IMG/VR virus record: IMGVR_UViG_3300036770_003304
Span: 1 to 35,446 of that record
Length of the DNA: 35,446 nt
Reading direction: 5' to 3' (one strand)
DNA from: a virus
Shown here one piece after another: positions 14,762-21,859 of this stretch. The notes beneath the pieces are model-generated. The model did no database searches and was not told the origin of the DNA. It saw only the letters and a program-made list of their open reading frames with translations. How positions within the stretch are numbered: position 1 is the stretch's first letter; every line of letters starts with the position of its first letter. A program made the position numbers and the translations under genes.

Positions 14762-16288
14762 TCAGTACTGGAAGTAGAGGTCGCCGTCCGTGCCAGTGCC
14801 CGCGCTCGGCGCGGTCGTGCCGCTGAACACCTTCGGAATGCGGTTGCCGTTGTTGTTGATGTCGCCCGTGGAGACGAGGTTGAGGTCGCCGTTCCCGACC
14901 TCGATCGTTCCGTCTGTCGCGTCATGCGAGACGCGCACATAGTCGGCGGCGTTCGCCGCGCCCGCCGCGTACACATAGAGCGTCGGGTGCGTGTGGTCGG
15001 TGGTCGGGATGCGGTTCGCCTGTCCACGCTGGTTGTTCTGCACCACGACGAGAGCGCCGCTCGACCCGGCGTTCTGGTCGCCCGTGAGGACTCCGATCGT
15101 CATCGCCTTCTGAGACGAACCCTGAGCCGAGATGGTGTACCACTGAGCGCTGCCGACGCCGATGTCGACGCCGTCGCCCATCAGCAACGCACAGTCGACG
15201 AGGATCGCGCGCGAAACGGGGTTCAGCACGCCGTCCGACGAGCGGATGATTCCGAGCTTCACGCCGAATCCGTAGGTCGTCGTATCAATGTAGAAGCCGA
15301 ACGCGCTCGACGATGTCGGCGCGGGCATGATGTCGACGCGCCCGTTGGTCGTGTTCACGATCTTCTCGCCGTTCGGCGAGAACTCCACCGCCGTGAACAC
15401 GGGCGTGTCGCTCGTCCCAAGCCCGAGCGTCGTGCGCGCCGTCGCCGCGTCCGCGTCGTCGAGAAGACCGCGCGCGTACGCCGTGCAGACGATCTCCTCG
15501 ACATCGCCGCTGCCCGCGCTCGACCGACCGAGCAGGCGGTCGGTGGCCGAGACATTCTGCATCTTGGCGTAGGTGACCGCGTCGTTGGCGATCGTGGGAT
15601 TCGGGTAGGTGCCCGTGAGATCGCCGCCCGCGCTGCCCGTGGGAGTGCGCGAGTCGGACAGCCTCAAGTCGTTGCCTTGGCAGAAGGTGTTTGCAGCGGT
15701 GCCGAACTGCCCAGTGACGATCTCGCCGCCCGTGCGCGTGATGAGCGGGAGGTTCGCCGTGCTGCCGATCGTGCCCGCAGGGCTGATTTGGCCGTGACTG
15801 TGCAGAGCGTCGGCGGCTCCGATGTCGGTCGGCGAAAGCGGATCGCTTCCAAGCAGCGCGTGCGTCGACTTGTGCGCAGTCGGCGTACGCGCGTCCGAAA
15901 GGCGCGAGTCGTCGCCTTGGCACACGGTTCCCGCCGCCGTGCCGAAGTCGGCCGCAATCGTCCCGTTCGTCGTGATCGTGCCACCCGTCAGGCCCGTGCC
16001 CGCCGTGATCGCGGTCACGGTTCCCGTTCCCGATGGCTTGGCCTCGAACTCCCACCGAGCGCCGAGCGGCAAGTCCTCGCGGTAGACGAGGATGCGCTGA
16101 TCGTCGATCGCGGCATCGTCGATCGGCGCTCCAAGGATGCCGTCGACCATCGGCGACGGGTACGCGCCCCCAAGGTCGCCTCCCGCAGGGCCAGTCGGGG
16201 TCGCGCCGCTACGCTGAATCGTCAGCGTCCTGACGGTCGGGCTGATCGTCATGGTGCGGACGATCGGCGTGATCGTGAGCGTGCTCAC
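14762..16288 (-). CDS. Tail fibre protein
   Basis: This 508-residue protein starts at GTG 16288-16286 in a GTGA overlap. It has fibre-type repeats: GTGTVTAITAGTGLTGGTIT near residue 90, and two copies of a 'FGTAA.T.CQG.D.RLSD.RTPT' unit (FGTAAGTVCQGDDSRLSDAR and FGTAANTFCQGNDLRLSDSR). It also has two 'GG DL.G.YP.P' units (GGDLGGAYPSP, GGDLTGTYPNP). Such units form trimeric shafts in many phage fibres. The C-terminal half (YTISAQGSSQKAMTIGVLTG and later) is beta-rich and ends in a GDLYFQY segment, typical for fibre ends before a chaperone or tip. It would bind the host surface. Confidence 0.88.
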   Translation of the reverse strand: MSTLTITPIVRTMTISPTVRTLTIQRSGATPTGPAGGDLGGAYPSPMVDGILGAPIDDAAIDDQRILVYREDLPLGARWEFEAKPSGTGTVTAITAGTGLTGGTITTNGTIAADFGTAAGTVCQGDDSRLSDARTPTAHKSTHALLGSDPLSPTDIGAADALHSHGQISPAGTIGSTANLPLITRTGGEIVTGQFGTAANTFCQGNDLRLSDSRTPTGSAGGDLTGTYPNPTIANDAVTYAKMQNVSATDRLLGRSSAGSGDVEEIVCTAYARGLLDDADAATARTTLGLGTSDTPVFTAVEFSPNGEKIVNTTNGRVDIMPAPTSSSAFGFYIDTTTYGFGVKLGIIRSSDGVLNPVSRAILVDCALLMGDGVDIGVGSAQWYTISAQGSSQKAMTIGVLTGDQNAGSSGALVVVQNNQRGQANRIPTTDHTHPTLYVYAAGAANAADYVRVSHDATDGTIEVGNGDLNLVSTGDINNNGNRIPKVFSGTTAPSAGTGTDGDLYFQY

Positions 16289-16659
16289 TTCGTCACCTCG
16301 GGAACGATGACGAACCCGCCGCGCACAGGCGAGATCGTCGCGGATGTGTCGAGCGGGTCGAACATCTCCAAGTCCCACACCCCGCGCACGGGCGCGGACA
16401 GCGCGGTCGTCGCCGTCGCGCTGATGTCGATCACGACCGTCGTGACCGTCGCCGCCGTCGAGATCGTGATTCCGTTCGACGGGGAGGTGAGCGACAGGAT
16501 CGTCGCCGTGTGCGTGAACGACTCGCGGAACTGGGCGCGCGCCGAGAAGCCGTTGTAGTTCCGCTCGTCGATGATGGTCAGCGTCTCGCGCGCCCCCTGC
16601 TTGAGCGTGAGGTCGTACTGGACGAAGGACGCGTCGGATGTTCCGTCACAGCAGCTCAT
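16285..16659 (-). CDS. Small fibre-associated beta-sandwich protein
   Basis: This 124-residue protein opens MSCCDGTSDASFVQYDLTLK and continues QGARETLTIIDERNYNGFSA, ARAQFRES, then TVTTVVIDISATATTAL, VRGVWDLEMFD and a GGFVIVPEV ending. The 'qG....t....d....... ar.q.R' start and 'G.w.ye....... G...v..evt' end match small beta-sandwich proteins (baseplate/fibre N-terminal type) found next to phage fibre genes. A GGAGGT ribosome site precedes the ATG, overlapping the end of the upstream micro-gene. Confidence 0.68.
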   Translation of the reverse strand: MSCCDGTSDASFVQYDLTLKQGARETLTIIDERNYNGFSARAQFRESFTHTATILSLTSPSNGITISTAATVTTVVIDISATATTALSAPVRGVWDLEMFDPLDTSATISPVRGGFVIVPEVTK

Positions 16660-16833
16660 CTAACCTCCAAGGCAGTAGGCCATGACTACGAGCGCGAAAA
16701 GCGCGGTGAGCGCGGTGCGCGCGATCAGGAGAGCCATCCACCGCGAGTCTTCGGACGGGTCGTACTCCGCGAGCGGCGCGGGAACGATCGTCATTCGCTC
16801 ACGACGAGCCATCGCAACGCTAAGCCGCGTCAT
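16660..16833 (-). CDS. Single-span membrane micro-protein (57 aa)
   Basis: The frame runs from ATG 16833-16831 to TAG 16662-16660. A GGAG ribosome site lies 7 nt before the start. Residues 1-30 are polar (MTRLSVAMARRERMTIVPAP) and 33-54 form one strongly hydrophobic helix (MALLIARTALTALFALVVMA). It overlaps the gene before it by 14 bp and abuts the gene after it (TAG directly before ATG). Position in a block of membrane genes suggests a lysis (holin/antiholin) or membrane-associated role. It was found by reading the gap. Confidence 0.7.
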   Translation of the reverse strand: MTRLSVAMARRERMTIVPAPLAEYDPSEDSRWMALLIARTALTALFALVVMAYCLGG

Positions 16834-17038
16834 TCGTCAGCTCCTCGATCTGGCGGCGCAAGCGCCGAATCTCCTGAGCGCCCTGCTCAAGCGCGGCCTT
16901 CATGTCGTGCCAGACCGTGAAGACCCCGAACTGGCTGAGCAACTCCATCCGCGCGGCGATGTCGGCCTCGCGGAGGAGGCGCGACTGGTACGCCGCGCTT
17001 TCGTCCTTCCATCCGAACGGCTCCTGAGGGGCGCTCAT
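16820..17038 (-). CDS. Small coiled-coil protein
   Basis: This 72-residue protein is mostly helical: WKDESAAYQSRLLREADIAA and KAALEQGAQEIRRLRRQIEE. The C-terminal heptad pattern suggests a short coiled coil. ATGA overlap upstream and 14-bp overlap downstream place it in the membrane-gene operon. No family recognised. Confidence 0.7.
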   Translation of the reverse strand: MSAPQEPFGWKDESAAYQSRLLREADIAARMELLSQFGVFTVWHDMKAALEQGAQEIRRLRRQIEELTNDAA

Positions 17039-17547
17039 GCCTTCGGCTCCTCGGGCTTGTCGCCCTTGATCGCGGCGAGGATCAGGCGCTTGCCCTCCTC
17101 AAGGCCCGCGTTGTACGAGTCTTCCTTCTCCTTGCCGACCCGCTTGTCCTCGCCAGGGCGCTTGAGCACAAGCCCCGTCAGCAACGACAGCCCGCCGACG
17201 AGGAACGCGCCGCCAGGGACACCGCCAGCCGCCTCGTTCGCCGCGCCGATGCCGAGGTCGATCAGCGCCTCGATGCGCGCGTAGCGGTCTTCCGCGTCGT
17301 TGATCGCCCTTTGAAACTGGCGCGTCCGCGTGTCTACCCACTGCGCCCAGTCCTCCCAAGCAGCCTCGGCCTCGGCGAGCGTCATCGGCTCGTCCACATC
17401 CACCGCCGCGAGGACATCGCTCGGAGCCTTGACGACGATCTTGCTGCGGAGGTCGCAGCCCTGCATCGCCGCGAGGATCGCGAACACCGCCACCGTCAGC
17501 ACCGCGAGGAACGCCGCGTGCTTGTTGTCCTTCAGCCAATCGCTCAT
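17035..17547 (-). CDS. Two-span membrane protein (holin/lysis-type candidate)
   Basis: This 170-residue protein starts at ATG 17547. It has an N-terminal membrane helix (AFLAVLTVAVFAILAAM, about 12-28) followed by a QGCD sequence, a long charged helical middle, and a second hydrophobic segment (GGAFLVGGLSLLTGLVL, about 113-129) followed by a charged tail. The cysteine after the first helix is not a good lipobox. It sits directly after the 93-residue holin-like gene, so a lysis role is plausible but unproven. Confidence 0.65.
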   Translation of the reverse strand: MSDWLKDNKHAAFLAVLTVAVFAILAAMQGCDLRSKIVVKAPSDVLAAVDVDEPMTLAEAEAAWEDWAQWVDTRTRQFQRAINDAEDRYARIEALIDLGIGAANEAAGGVPGGAFLVGGLSLLTGLVLKRPGEDKRVGKEKEDSYNAGLEEGKRLILAAIKGDKPEEPKA

Positions 17548-17825
17548 CTGTCGCTCCGTTCGATGCGGCGCTCGATCGCGTCGAGCCGCCTTTGAATGTC
17601 GTCGAGCCCGCGCACGGTCGCGGCGTTCGTCGCCGCCGACGCGGTCTGGGTGCGCGCGAGGTCGGCGACCGTCGCCGCCAGCTTGTCCATGTCGCGCCGC
17701 GCGGCCTCTAGCTGCTCGCCCTTCGCGCCGAGCGCGTAGACCGTGCCGCCGAACCCGATCACCATCGTCGCGACCTGAAACCAGTTCGCGACGACTGAAA
17801 TCTGCTGCCGCTTCTCGCTTGTCAT
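17544..17825 (-). CDS. Holin-like protein: one membrane helix plus coiled coil
   Basis: This 93-residue protein has a hydrophobic segment at about 12-32 (VANWFQVATMVIGFGGTVYA) followed by a long heptad-rich helix (RDMDKLAATVADLARTQTAS and RRLDAIERRIERSDR). This architecture is common among phage holin-associated or XhlA-like membrane proteins. The stop overlaps the next gene by 4 bp. It may serve in lysis with its neighbours, since no other holin is evident. The call rests on topology only. Confidence 0.55.
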   Translation of the reverse strand: MTSEKRQQISVVANWFQVATMVIGFGGTVYALGAKGEQLEAARRDMDKLAATVADLARTQTASAATNAATVRGLDDIQRRLDAIERRIERSDR

Positions 17826-17858
17826 GCGTTCCTTGATCGGCGCACCGCGCGGGCGCGT

Positions 17859-18155
17859 TCAGTCCTCGGCCTCCTCCTCGGCCTCGTCTTCGTCCTCTTC
17901 CTCCTCCTCGACCTTGTCCGCGATCCACCGCATGAGGCCCGCGACGGTCAGCGCGTTCCCGATCGAGGTCATGCTGACGGAGGTCTTCCGCCGCCGCTGC
18001 TTCGTCCACACGACGAGGATCGCGTCCGCTCCGACCGTCTCGACGACCTCGCGGGCGAGCTGCGCGACGATCCCCGCCTCGATCTTCTCCGCGTCGGGCG
18101 CGGACTTCCGCGCGGGCTTCGTCGGCTCGTCGGGCTTGGCGGCTTCGTCGCTCAT
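17859..18155 (-). CDS. Small protein with highly acidic tail
   Basis: This 98-residue protein starts at ATG 18155, overlapping the phosphoesterase stop as ATGA. A charged N-terminal region (SDEAAKPDEPTKPARKSAPD) is followed by helices and a strand (GADAILVVWTKQRRRKTSVS), then MRWIADKVE and about 16 consecutive acidic or alanine residues. Acidic tails of this type are seen in small phage proteins of unknown role. No membrane segment is seen. Confidence 0.7.
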   Translation of the reverse strand: MSDEAAKPDEPTKPARKSAPDAEKIEAGIVAQLAREVVETVGADAILVVWTKQRRRKTSVSMTSIGNALTVAGLMRWIADKVEEEEEDEDEAEEEAED

Positions 18156-19033
18156 TTCGCGGCCTCCAGTGAGTGGTGGATGATGTACCGCTGCGCCTTG
18201 TCGCGGCCCGACTGGCTCTCGATCCACACCTTCAGCCACCACGCGCCGAGCGACTGCGGCATGAATCCCTTCTCGACGGCCCAGCCGCTGCCCGAAGAGG
18301 TGTCCTCCTTGTAGCCTGGGGAGCGGATGTGAATCTGCTCGTCGCGGACGACCGCGTCTTGGATGAGCCGCAGCCGCGCGATCGACAGGTAGAACTCCGT
18401 ATGCGTGTGGCCCGACCACACAATGTCCGCGTCGGGGTACGAGATCGCCATGCGGTTCGTCTGGATCACGCCTCGCGTGACGGGCGCGCTGCCGCCGAAG
18501 CCGTGGTGATAGGCGATCGCGATCGACCCGCAGCGGGTGATGCGGTTGTTGCGCGTGACATGAATGCGGATAAACCCTTGGTACTTGCCGAGGTTGAGGA
18601 GCGGCGCGTGCGGCTTAAGCCGCGAGTAGAGCTGCTGCGTCAGGTCGAAGTCGTTGTGCTTCGCGACCGCAGTCTCATGGTTGCCGGGGGACATGAGTAC
18701 CCACCTGTCCGCGTACGGCAGATACCGATCGAACGCGACATCGACGAGGCGGTTCATGTACGGCCCGTGCTGATACTCGGGGCGAAGGTGCTCGCGGTCG
18801 GCGCGCTTGTCGTAGCGCCCGTTCATGCAGTCGAACAGATCGCCGCAGTCGCAGATGAGCGCGTCCCGCGCGACGGCCTCCTTGAGGTGACGCTCCTCCA
18901 TCGCTTGATCCGCCGCCGTGCTGTCGTGGTGCGCGTCGGAACGAAGCAGGAACCACTGGCATTCGCTCGGCTTCAGGTCGATCTCGACGACCGTCACGCC
19001 CGCAGAGGTCTTCGCTCCGAGTCTCGCGTTCAT
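18152..19033 (-). CDS. Calcineurin-like metallophosphoesterase
   Basis: This 293-residue protein has all metal-ligand motifs in order: D-x-H in FLLRSDAHHDS (D33, H35), GDLFD (about 64-68), GNHE (117-120), a His pair in AYHHGFGG (about 175) and GHTH (207-210). It is of the phage-encoded DNA/nucleotide phosphoesterase type, but the substrate is unknown. I chose ATG 19033 because the earlier in-frame start lies inside the terminator hairpin. No good ribosome site is visible, so the true start is uncertain. It is the first gene of the late block. Confidence 0.88.
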   Translation of the reverse strand: MNARLGAKTSAGVTVVEIDLKPSECQWFLLRSDAHHDSTAADQAMEERHLKEAVARDALICDCGDLFDCMNGRYDKRADREHLRPEYQHGPYMNRLVDVAFDRYLPYADRWVLMSPGNHETAVAKHNDFDLTQQLYSRLKPHAPLLNLGKYQGFIRIHVTRNNRITRCGSIAIAYHHGFGGSAPVTRGVIQTNRMAISYPDADIVWSGHTHTEFYLSIARLRLIQDAVVRDEQIHIRSPGYKEDTSSGSGWAVEKGFMPQSLGAWWLKVWIESQSGRDKAQRYIIHHSLEAAK

Positions 19034-19074
19034 GCCGTAGGCATCGGCTTGATCGACGCTTCGGTTCGGCGTGC

Positions 19075-19110
19075 ACAAAAAGCAAACCGCCCCGAGCAAG
19101 GCGGGGCGGT
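19075..19110 (-). terminator. Intrinsic terminator closing the middle operon
   Basis: On the minus strand ACCGCCCCG pairs perfectly with CGGGGCGGT around CCTTGCT, and the stem is followed at once by a T-rich tail (TTTGCTTTTTG). It is placed 20 nt after the stop of the 54-residue gene at 19130. This is the clearest Rho-independent terminator in the window and marks the boundary between the middle and late blocks. Confidence 0.88.
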
Positions 19111-19129
19111 CTGCCGCAAAAGGGAATAC

Positions 19130-19294
19130 CTAGAACAGCCTATCCACGGACAGCAGCGCACGCAATCCGCCGCACAGCATGGCGGCAAGAATGCACGGCA
19201 CGGCGGCGGGGCTTCCGCCGACGAGCGCTAGGAGGAACCCGATCAGGAAGACGAGCGTCAGAACGCCCGTGAGGAACTTCAGGAACGGCTTCAC
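19130..19294 (-). CDS. Two-helix membrane protein (54 aa)
   Basis: The frame starts at GTG 19294 in a GTGA overlap. The sequence is almost wholly hydrophobic, with a first helix (FLTGVLTLVFLIGFLLALVG), a short Pro/Ala turn, a second helix (AAVPCILAAMLCGGLRALL) and a short charged tail. The size and hairpin topology fit a small holin-type or regulator membrane protein. It is the last gene before the terminator. Confidence 0.72.
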   Translation of the reverse strand: MKPFLKFLTGVLTLVFLIGFLLALVGGSPAAVPCILAAMLCGGLRALLSVDRLF

Positions 19295-19548
19295 AGGAGC
19301 GGCTCCTTTCCGACCATGATCGCGTCCCGCTGTTGCAGGAGCTTGTCCGCGACCTCGACGGTCGTCTTGAGCGCGGCGTTCTCCTCGGCGGTCATACGCG
19401 CGTCGTCCGCGACGAGCGCGAAGAGGCGGCAGACCTTCCGAAGGTCGCCGACCGACAGCCGCGTCTTCTCGCCGTCTGGCAGCGCGGCGATCCCCGCCTC
19501 CAGTTCGTCGAGCTGCTCGCGGGCTTCCTTGATCTGCTCGGGTGTCAT
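19291..19548 (-). CDS. Small helical protein
   Basis: This 85-residue protein is highly charged and helical (MTPEQIKEAREQLDELEAGI, TAEENAALKTTVEVADKLLQ). It starts at ATG 19548 in an ATGA overlap with the gene before it. No family recognised; the two helices look like a coiled-coil hairpin. Confidence 0.72.
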   Translation of the reverse strand: MTPEQIKEAREQLDELEAGIAALPDGEKTRLSVGDLRKVCRLFALVADDARMTAEENAALKTTVEVADKLLQQRDAIMVGKEPLL

Positions 19549-19889
19549 GCCGCCACCTCCATCCAAACACACACCATCTGGTCGCGCCCGCTCGACCCAA
19601 CGCGGGTCGCGCCTGTCGTCTTGATCCACCCGAGCCGCCTCAGGTCGCTGCACCGCTTCCACGCGGTCGGGATGCCCGCCTGCGCGGCGGCTTCCTCGTC
19701 CGTCAGCCCCGCCGCGCCCGCCGCCTCGTACACCCGCGCAAGGCGGTACAGAAGGCTGCGCGGGTCGAGCGCGTCGGCTGCGCGCTTGCTCGTCGGCGGG
19801 TCGGTCGCCCGCGCGTGCGTCTGCGCGAACAGCCCGCCGATCGGCTGCGGCACGGGAGAGCGCATGAGAGGGTCATTCACGAATCGCAT
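19545..19889 (-). CDS. Winged-helix-like small protein
   Basis: This 114-residue protein starts at ATG 19889, overlapping the upstream micro-gene stop as TGATG, with GGAGG eight nt upstream. Residues 30-110 look like a winged helix: TSKRAADALDPRSLLYRLAR, GLTDEEAAAQAGI, then SDLRRLGWIKTTGATRVGSS and a final strand. The 'DP.TS..AA' opening is typical of short phage HTH proteins that predict DNA binding. A regulatory role is inferred. Confidence 0.72.
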   Translation of the reverse strand: MRFVNDPLMRSPVPQPIGGLFAQTHARATDPPTSKRAADALDPRSLLYRLARVYEAAGAAGLTDEEAAAQAGIPTAWKRCSDLRRLGWIKTTGATRVGSSGRDQMVCVWMEVAA

Positions 19890-20190
19890 CACCAATACCT
19901 CCCGATTGCGTAGCCGATGGCGAGGAGGATCGTCGCGATGCCCGCGCCCGCGAGGCCGTAAAGGATGCGGTCGAGCGCGTCGATTGCGTTGTATTCGTCT
20001 GGGTCTGGCATTCTGACTCCTTTGCGGGGCGGTCGATCCTGACCGCCGTGATGAATGAGAAGACGAGCGTCGGCTTCGCGCCGACCCGCTTCACGATGAC
20101 CGTGCCGATCTCCTTGCCGCCGATCGAGAAGGCGACGGACTCGCCTTTGCGGAACGACCTGGCGAATCCGCCGTATCCCGTGTCTCCCAT
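19873..20190 (-). CDS. Small beta-rich protein with out-of-frame 3' tail
   Basis: The frame gives 105 residues from ATG 20190, preceded by a GGAGGT ribosome site. The first 55 residues look like a real beta-rich domain (FRKGESVAFSIGGKEIGTVI, VFSFITAVRIDRPAKE), faintly recalling CsrA-type strand patterns. After residue 58 the sequence becomes Ser/Thr/Arg low-complexity and overlaps two other genes. The tail is therefore probably not selected. The CsrA resemblance is weak. Confidence 0.6.
   Translation of the reverse strand: MGDTGYGGFARSFRKGESVAFSIGGKEIGTVIVKRVGAKPTLVFSFITAVRIDRPAKESECQTQTNTTQSTRSTASFTASRARASRRSSSPSATQSGGIGDAIRE
19889..20011 (-). CDS. Nested membrane micro-protein (40 aa)
   Basis: ATG 20011-20009 is preceded by AAAGGAG, a strong ribosome site, and the frame ends TGA at 19889-19891, overlapping the next start as TGATG. 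The protein begins MPDPDEYNAIDALDRIL and then has one membrane helix (GLAGAGIATILLAIGYAIG). The gene lies entirely inside the 3' part of the frame at 19873-20190, in another register. Either the two genes truly overlap or the longer frame's stop has been lost. Confidence 0.72.
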   Translation of the reverse strand: MPDPDEYNAIDALDRILYGLAGAGIATILLAIGYAIGRYW

Positions 20191-20549
20191 GACACCTCCA
20201 GTTCGATGCGTGGCTCTTCCTTGTCGACCCCGAACACGACGGGGCCGAGCGTGAATCCTGAGTCGTTGGCGATCAGCCCCGCGTCGGCGAGGCCGTCGAA
20301 GTACGGCTTGCACGACGCAATCAGGTTGTCTCGGTCGCGCCGCCTGTCGGTCGCGTGGAAGGCGCGGATGTCGATCCGCGCCGCCGTGAGCATGAGGCAC
20401 GCGCCCCCAGCGATCGTGGTTGTCCATCGCGCGACCTCGCGAGCGGCCTTGACGGCGCGGCGCTTGGCGTGCCAGTGGCAGCGCGCGTTCGGCGACAGCT
20501 CGCGGCGCGGGATCGGCAGCGTGATGACGATGCTGCGCTGAACGATCAC
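20091..20549 (-). CDS. RusA-family Holliday-junction resolvase
   Basis: The gene encodes 152 residues from GTG 20549-20547 (GTGA overlap). A strand opening of RusA type (ITLPIPRRELSPNARCHWHA) is followed by a basic helix, and the catalytic pattern RRDRDNLIASCKPYFDGLAD has D72 and D74, with a third acid in GLIANDSGF (D96). This is the D-x-D-N...D-L-x-x-A-G-x-I-x-x-D arrangement of the family. It would resolve branched recombination or replication intermediates before packaging. The C-terminal 30 residues run out of frame across the next gene and look unselected. Confidence 0.85.
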   Translation of the reverse strand: MIVQRSIVITLPIPRRELSPNARCHWHAKRRAVKAAREVARWTTTIAGGACLMLTAARIDIRAFHATDRRRDRDNLIASCKPYFDGLADAGLIANDSGFTLGPVVFGVDKEEPRIELEVSWETRDTADSPGRSAKASPSPSRSAARRSARSS

Positions 20550-20833
20550 GCGCCCCTCGCCTTCTTGCGCGCCAGTTTCCGCGCACGCTTGCGCGCCTTG
20601 TCGAGATCGCCGATACGGTCTTCGTGCGCCGCGTGCCATCCCGCGCGGTACTCGCTGCATCGGACGCACTGGCACGCCGTCATGTACACGCCCGCATGGA
20701 CATCCATGCCCTTCCCCGCCATGCGATCTTCGTACCCCGCGAGGTACGGCTCGTCGGCTGTTTCGCAGCGCGGGCGCGACGGCGGGAGCGGCGTTCGCGA
20801 TGGATTGGACGAGAACAGGTAGCTCAAGAACAC
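20546..20833 (-). CDS. Small Cys-containing protein with Y-x-x-G repeats
   Basis: This 95-residue protein has the motif YLAGYEDRMAGKG, then TACQCVRCSEYRAGW, and a very basic Lys/Arg tail (KARKRARKLARKKARG). A C-x-C-x-x-C cluster suggests metal binding and the tail suggests nucleic-acid binding. The YxxGxxxR-type units are like those seen in ribosome-modulation-like phage proteins. GTG 20833 is chosen; TTG 20827 in a TTGA overlap is equally possible. Confidence 0.62.
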   Translation of the reverse strand: MFLSYLFSSNPSRTPLPPSRPRCETADEPYLAGYEDRMAGKGMDVHAGVYMTACQCVRCSEYRAGWHAAHEDRIGDLDKARKRARKLARKKARGA

Positions 20834-21054
20834 GCGCCCCTCGCCTTCTCCGCGAGATGCCGCAGCGTCGGCAGGAGCATCGTGCCCTCGGCAAGCATCG
20901 CGTCCTTTGCCGCGACCGAGCGGCTCGTCTCGCTGTCGCTCCACTCGACGAGCAGGGTGTCGCCGTCCTCGTCGCGGACAAAGACGATGCTCCGCGCGTG
21001 CGCGAGGTTGATCGCGGTGGGCTCATCGTCGCCGTCTAGGCCGCAGAGGTACAT
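20824..21054 (-). CDS. Small hypothetical protein
   Basis: This 76-residue protein alternates beta strands and a helix (NLAHARSIVFVRDEDGDTLL, VEWSDSETSRSVAAKDAMLA). ATG 21054 (TGATG overlap) or the GTG directly before it could be the start. No family recognised. It sits in a tightly overlapping operon. Confidence 0.65.
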   Translation of the reverse strand: MYLCGLDGDDEPTAINLAHARSIVFVRDEDGDTLLVEWSDSETSRSVAAKDAMLAEGTMLLPTLRHLAEKARGACS

Positions 21055-21356
21055 CACGGCTGCACCTCATCTCGCATGAACCACACGCCGATCTGTTCGC
21101 CGTCCGCGTCAATCGACAATGTCCATCGCCAATCGTAGCCCATGGCCTCGATGGCCTTGACCTTCCGCCGCGCCTCGTCGCGCTCGGCGGTCCTCTCGTC
21201 GATGCAGCGCTGCATCGCCGCGACCCGCGCTTGCATCACGACGAGGTCGGCGGTCGCAGAGTTGAGTTCGCGCTCAAGCTCGCGGGCAAAATGCACTGGC
21301 ACATGGGCGATGAGCGGATGGCCCTGCATCGCGTCCGTCCTCGGTGTGTCGCTCAT
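21054..21356 (-). CDS. SDTPRTDA-family coiled-coil protein, copy 1
   Basis: This 100-residue protein opens MSDTPRTDAMQGHPLIAHVP and continues VHFARELERELNSATADLVV. This opening is a recurring phage protein signature (TPRTDA ... VP..FAR.LERE) of unknown role. A helical coiled-coil centre and a C-terminal strand with WRWTLSIDADGEQIGVWFM follow. It is a paralog of 22149-22466. The start is ATG 21356 in an ATGA overlap. Confidence 0.75.
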   Translation of the reverse strand: MSDTPRTDAMQGHPLIAHVPVHFARELERELNSATADLVVMQARVAAMQRCIDERTAERDEARRKVKAIEAMGYDWRWTLSIDADGEQIGVWFMRDEVQP

Positions 21357-21859
21357 CGCTGCGCCTCCTTCGCCTCTCGCTCTCGATCAATCTGCCACGG
21401 CGGATCATCGAACCTGAGCCGCGCCTCCCATTCAGGGCGCATCGTCATACCGTGAACCGCGACCTCCCAGCAAAACGCGAACGCGGTTCGGTCACGAACG
21501 ATAAACCTCTTGCGCGGCAACGGCGGCGATTCCCCCCTGCCGTACAGCAATCGCGCAAGCCACACAAAGCCCGAAAGTTCGTCTGTTGGCTTTGCCCATT
21601 CATCCATGTCCCTTTCCCACTTGCGCATCTCCTGCTCGGTCGGGTATCTCTCGCTCCACTCGCGGCGCACGAATCGCTCAAGGGTGTAGCGTCCACGGTT
21701 GATCTTGGTGTCGATCTCAACCACTCCGTGCGAATGTGTACGGTCAAAGTTTTCAATTGGGTAGGCGATGTCAAAGAAGTCGCGCTCGACCCATTGGGGC
21801 GCGTCCTCTCCGTCCAGCGGCCCGCCGAAGCATGGGATAGGTTGTGGTATGCCGCTCAC
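21353..21859 (-). CDS. Hypothetical protein with GGPLDGE motif
   Basis: This 168-residue protein starts at GTG 21859 in a GTGA overlap. It opens with GIPQPIPCFGGPLDGEDAPQ, a GGP-DG pattern common in phage hypothetical proteins, followed by helices with Trp/Arg (FVRREWSERYPTEQEMRKWE) and a C-terminal aromatic, charged part. The function is unknown. It interrupts the duplicated coiled-coil gene series. Confidence 0.7.
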   Translation of the reverse strand: MSGIPQPIPCFGGPLDGEDAPQWVERDFFDIAYPIENFDRTHSHGVVEIDTKINRGRYTLERFVRREWSERYPTEQEMRKWERDMDEWAKPTDELSGFVWLARLLYGRGESPPLPRKRFIVRDRTAFAFCWEVAVHGMTMRPEWEARLRFDDPPWQIDREREAKEAQR

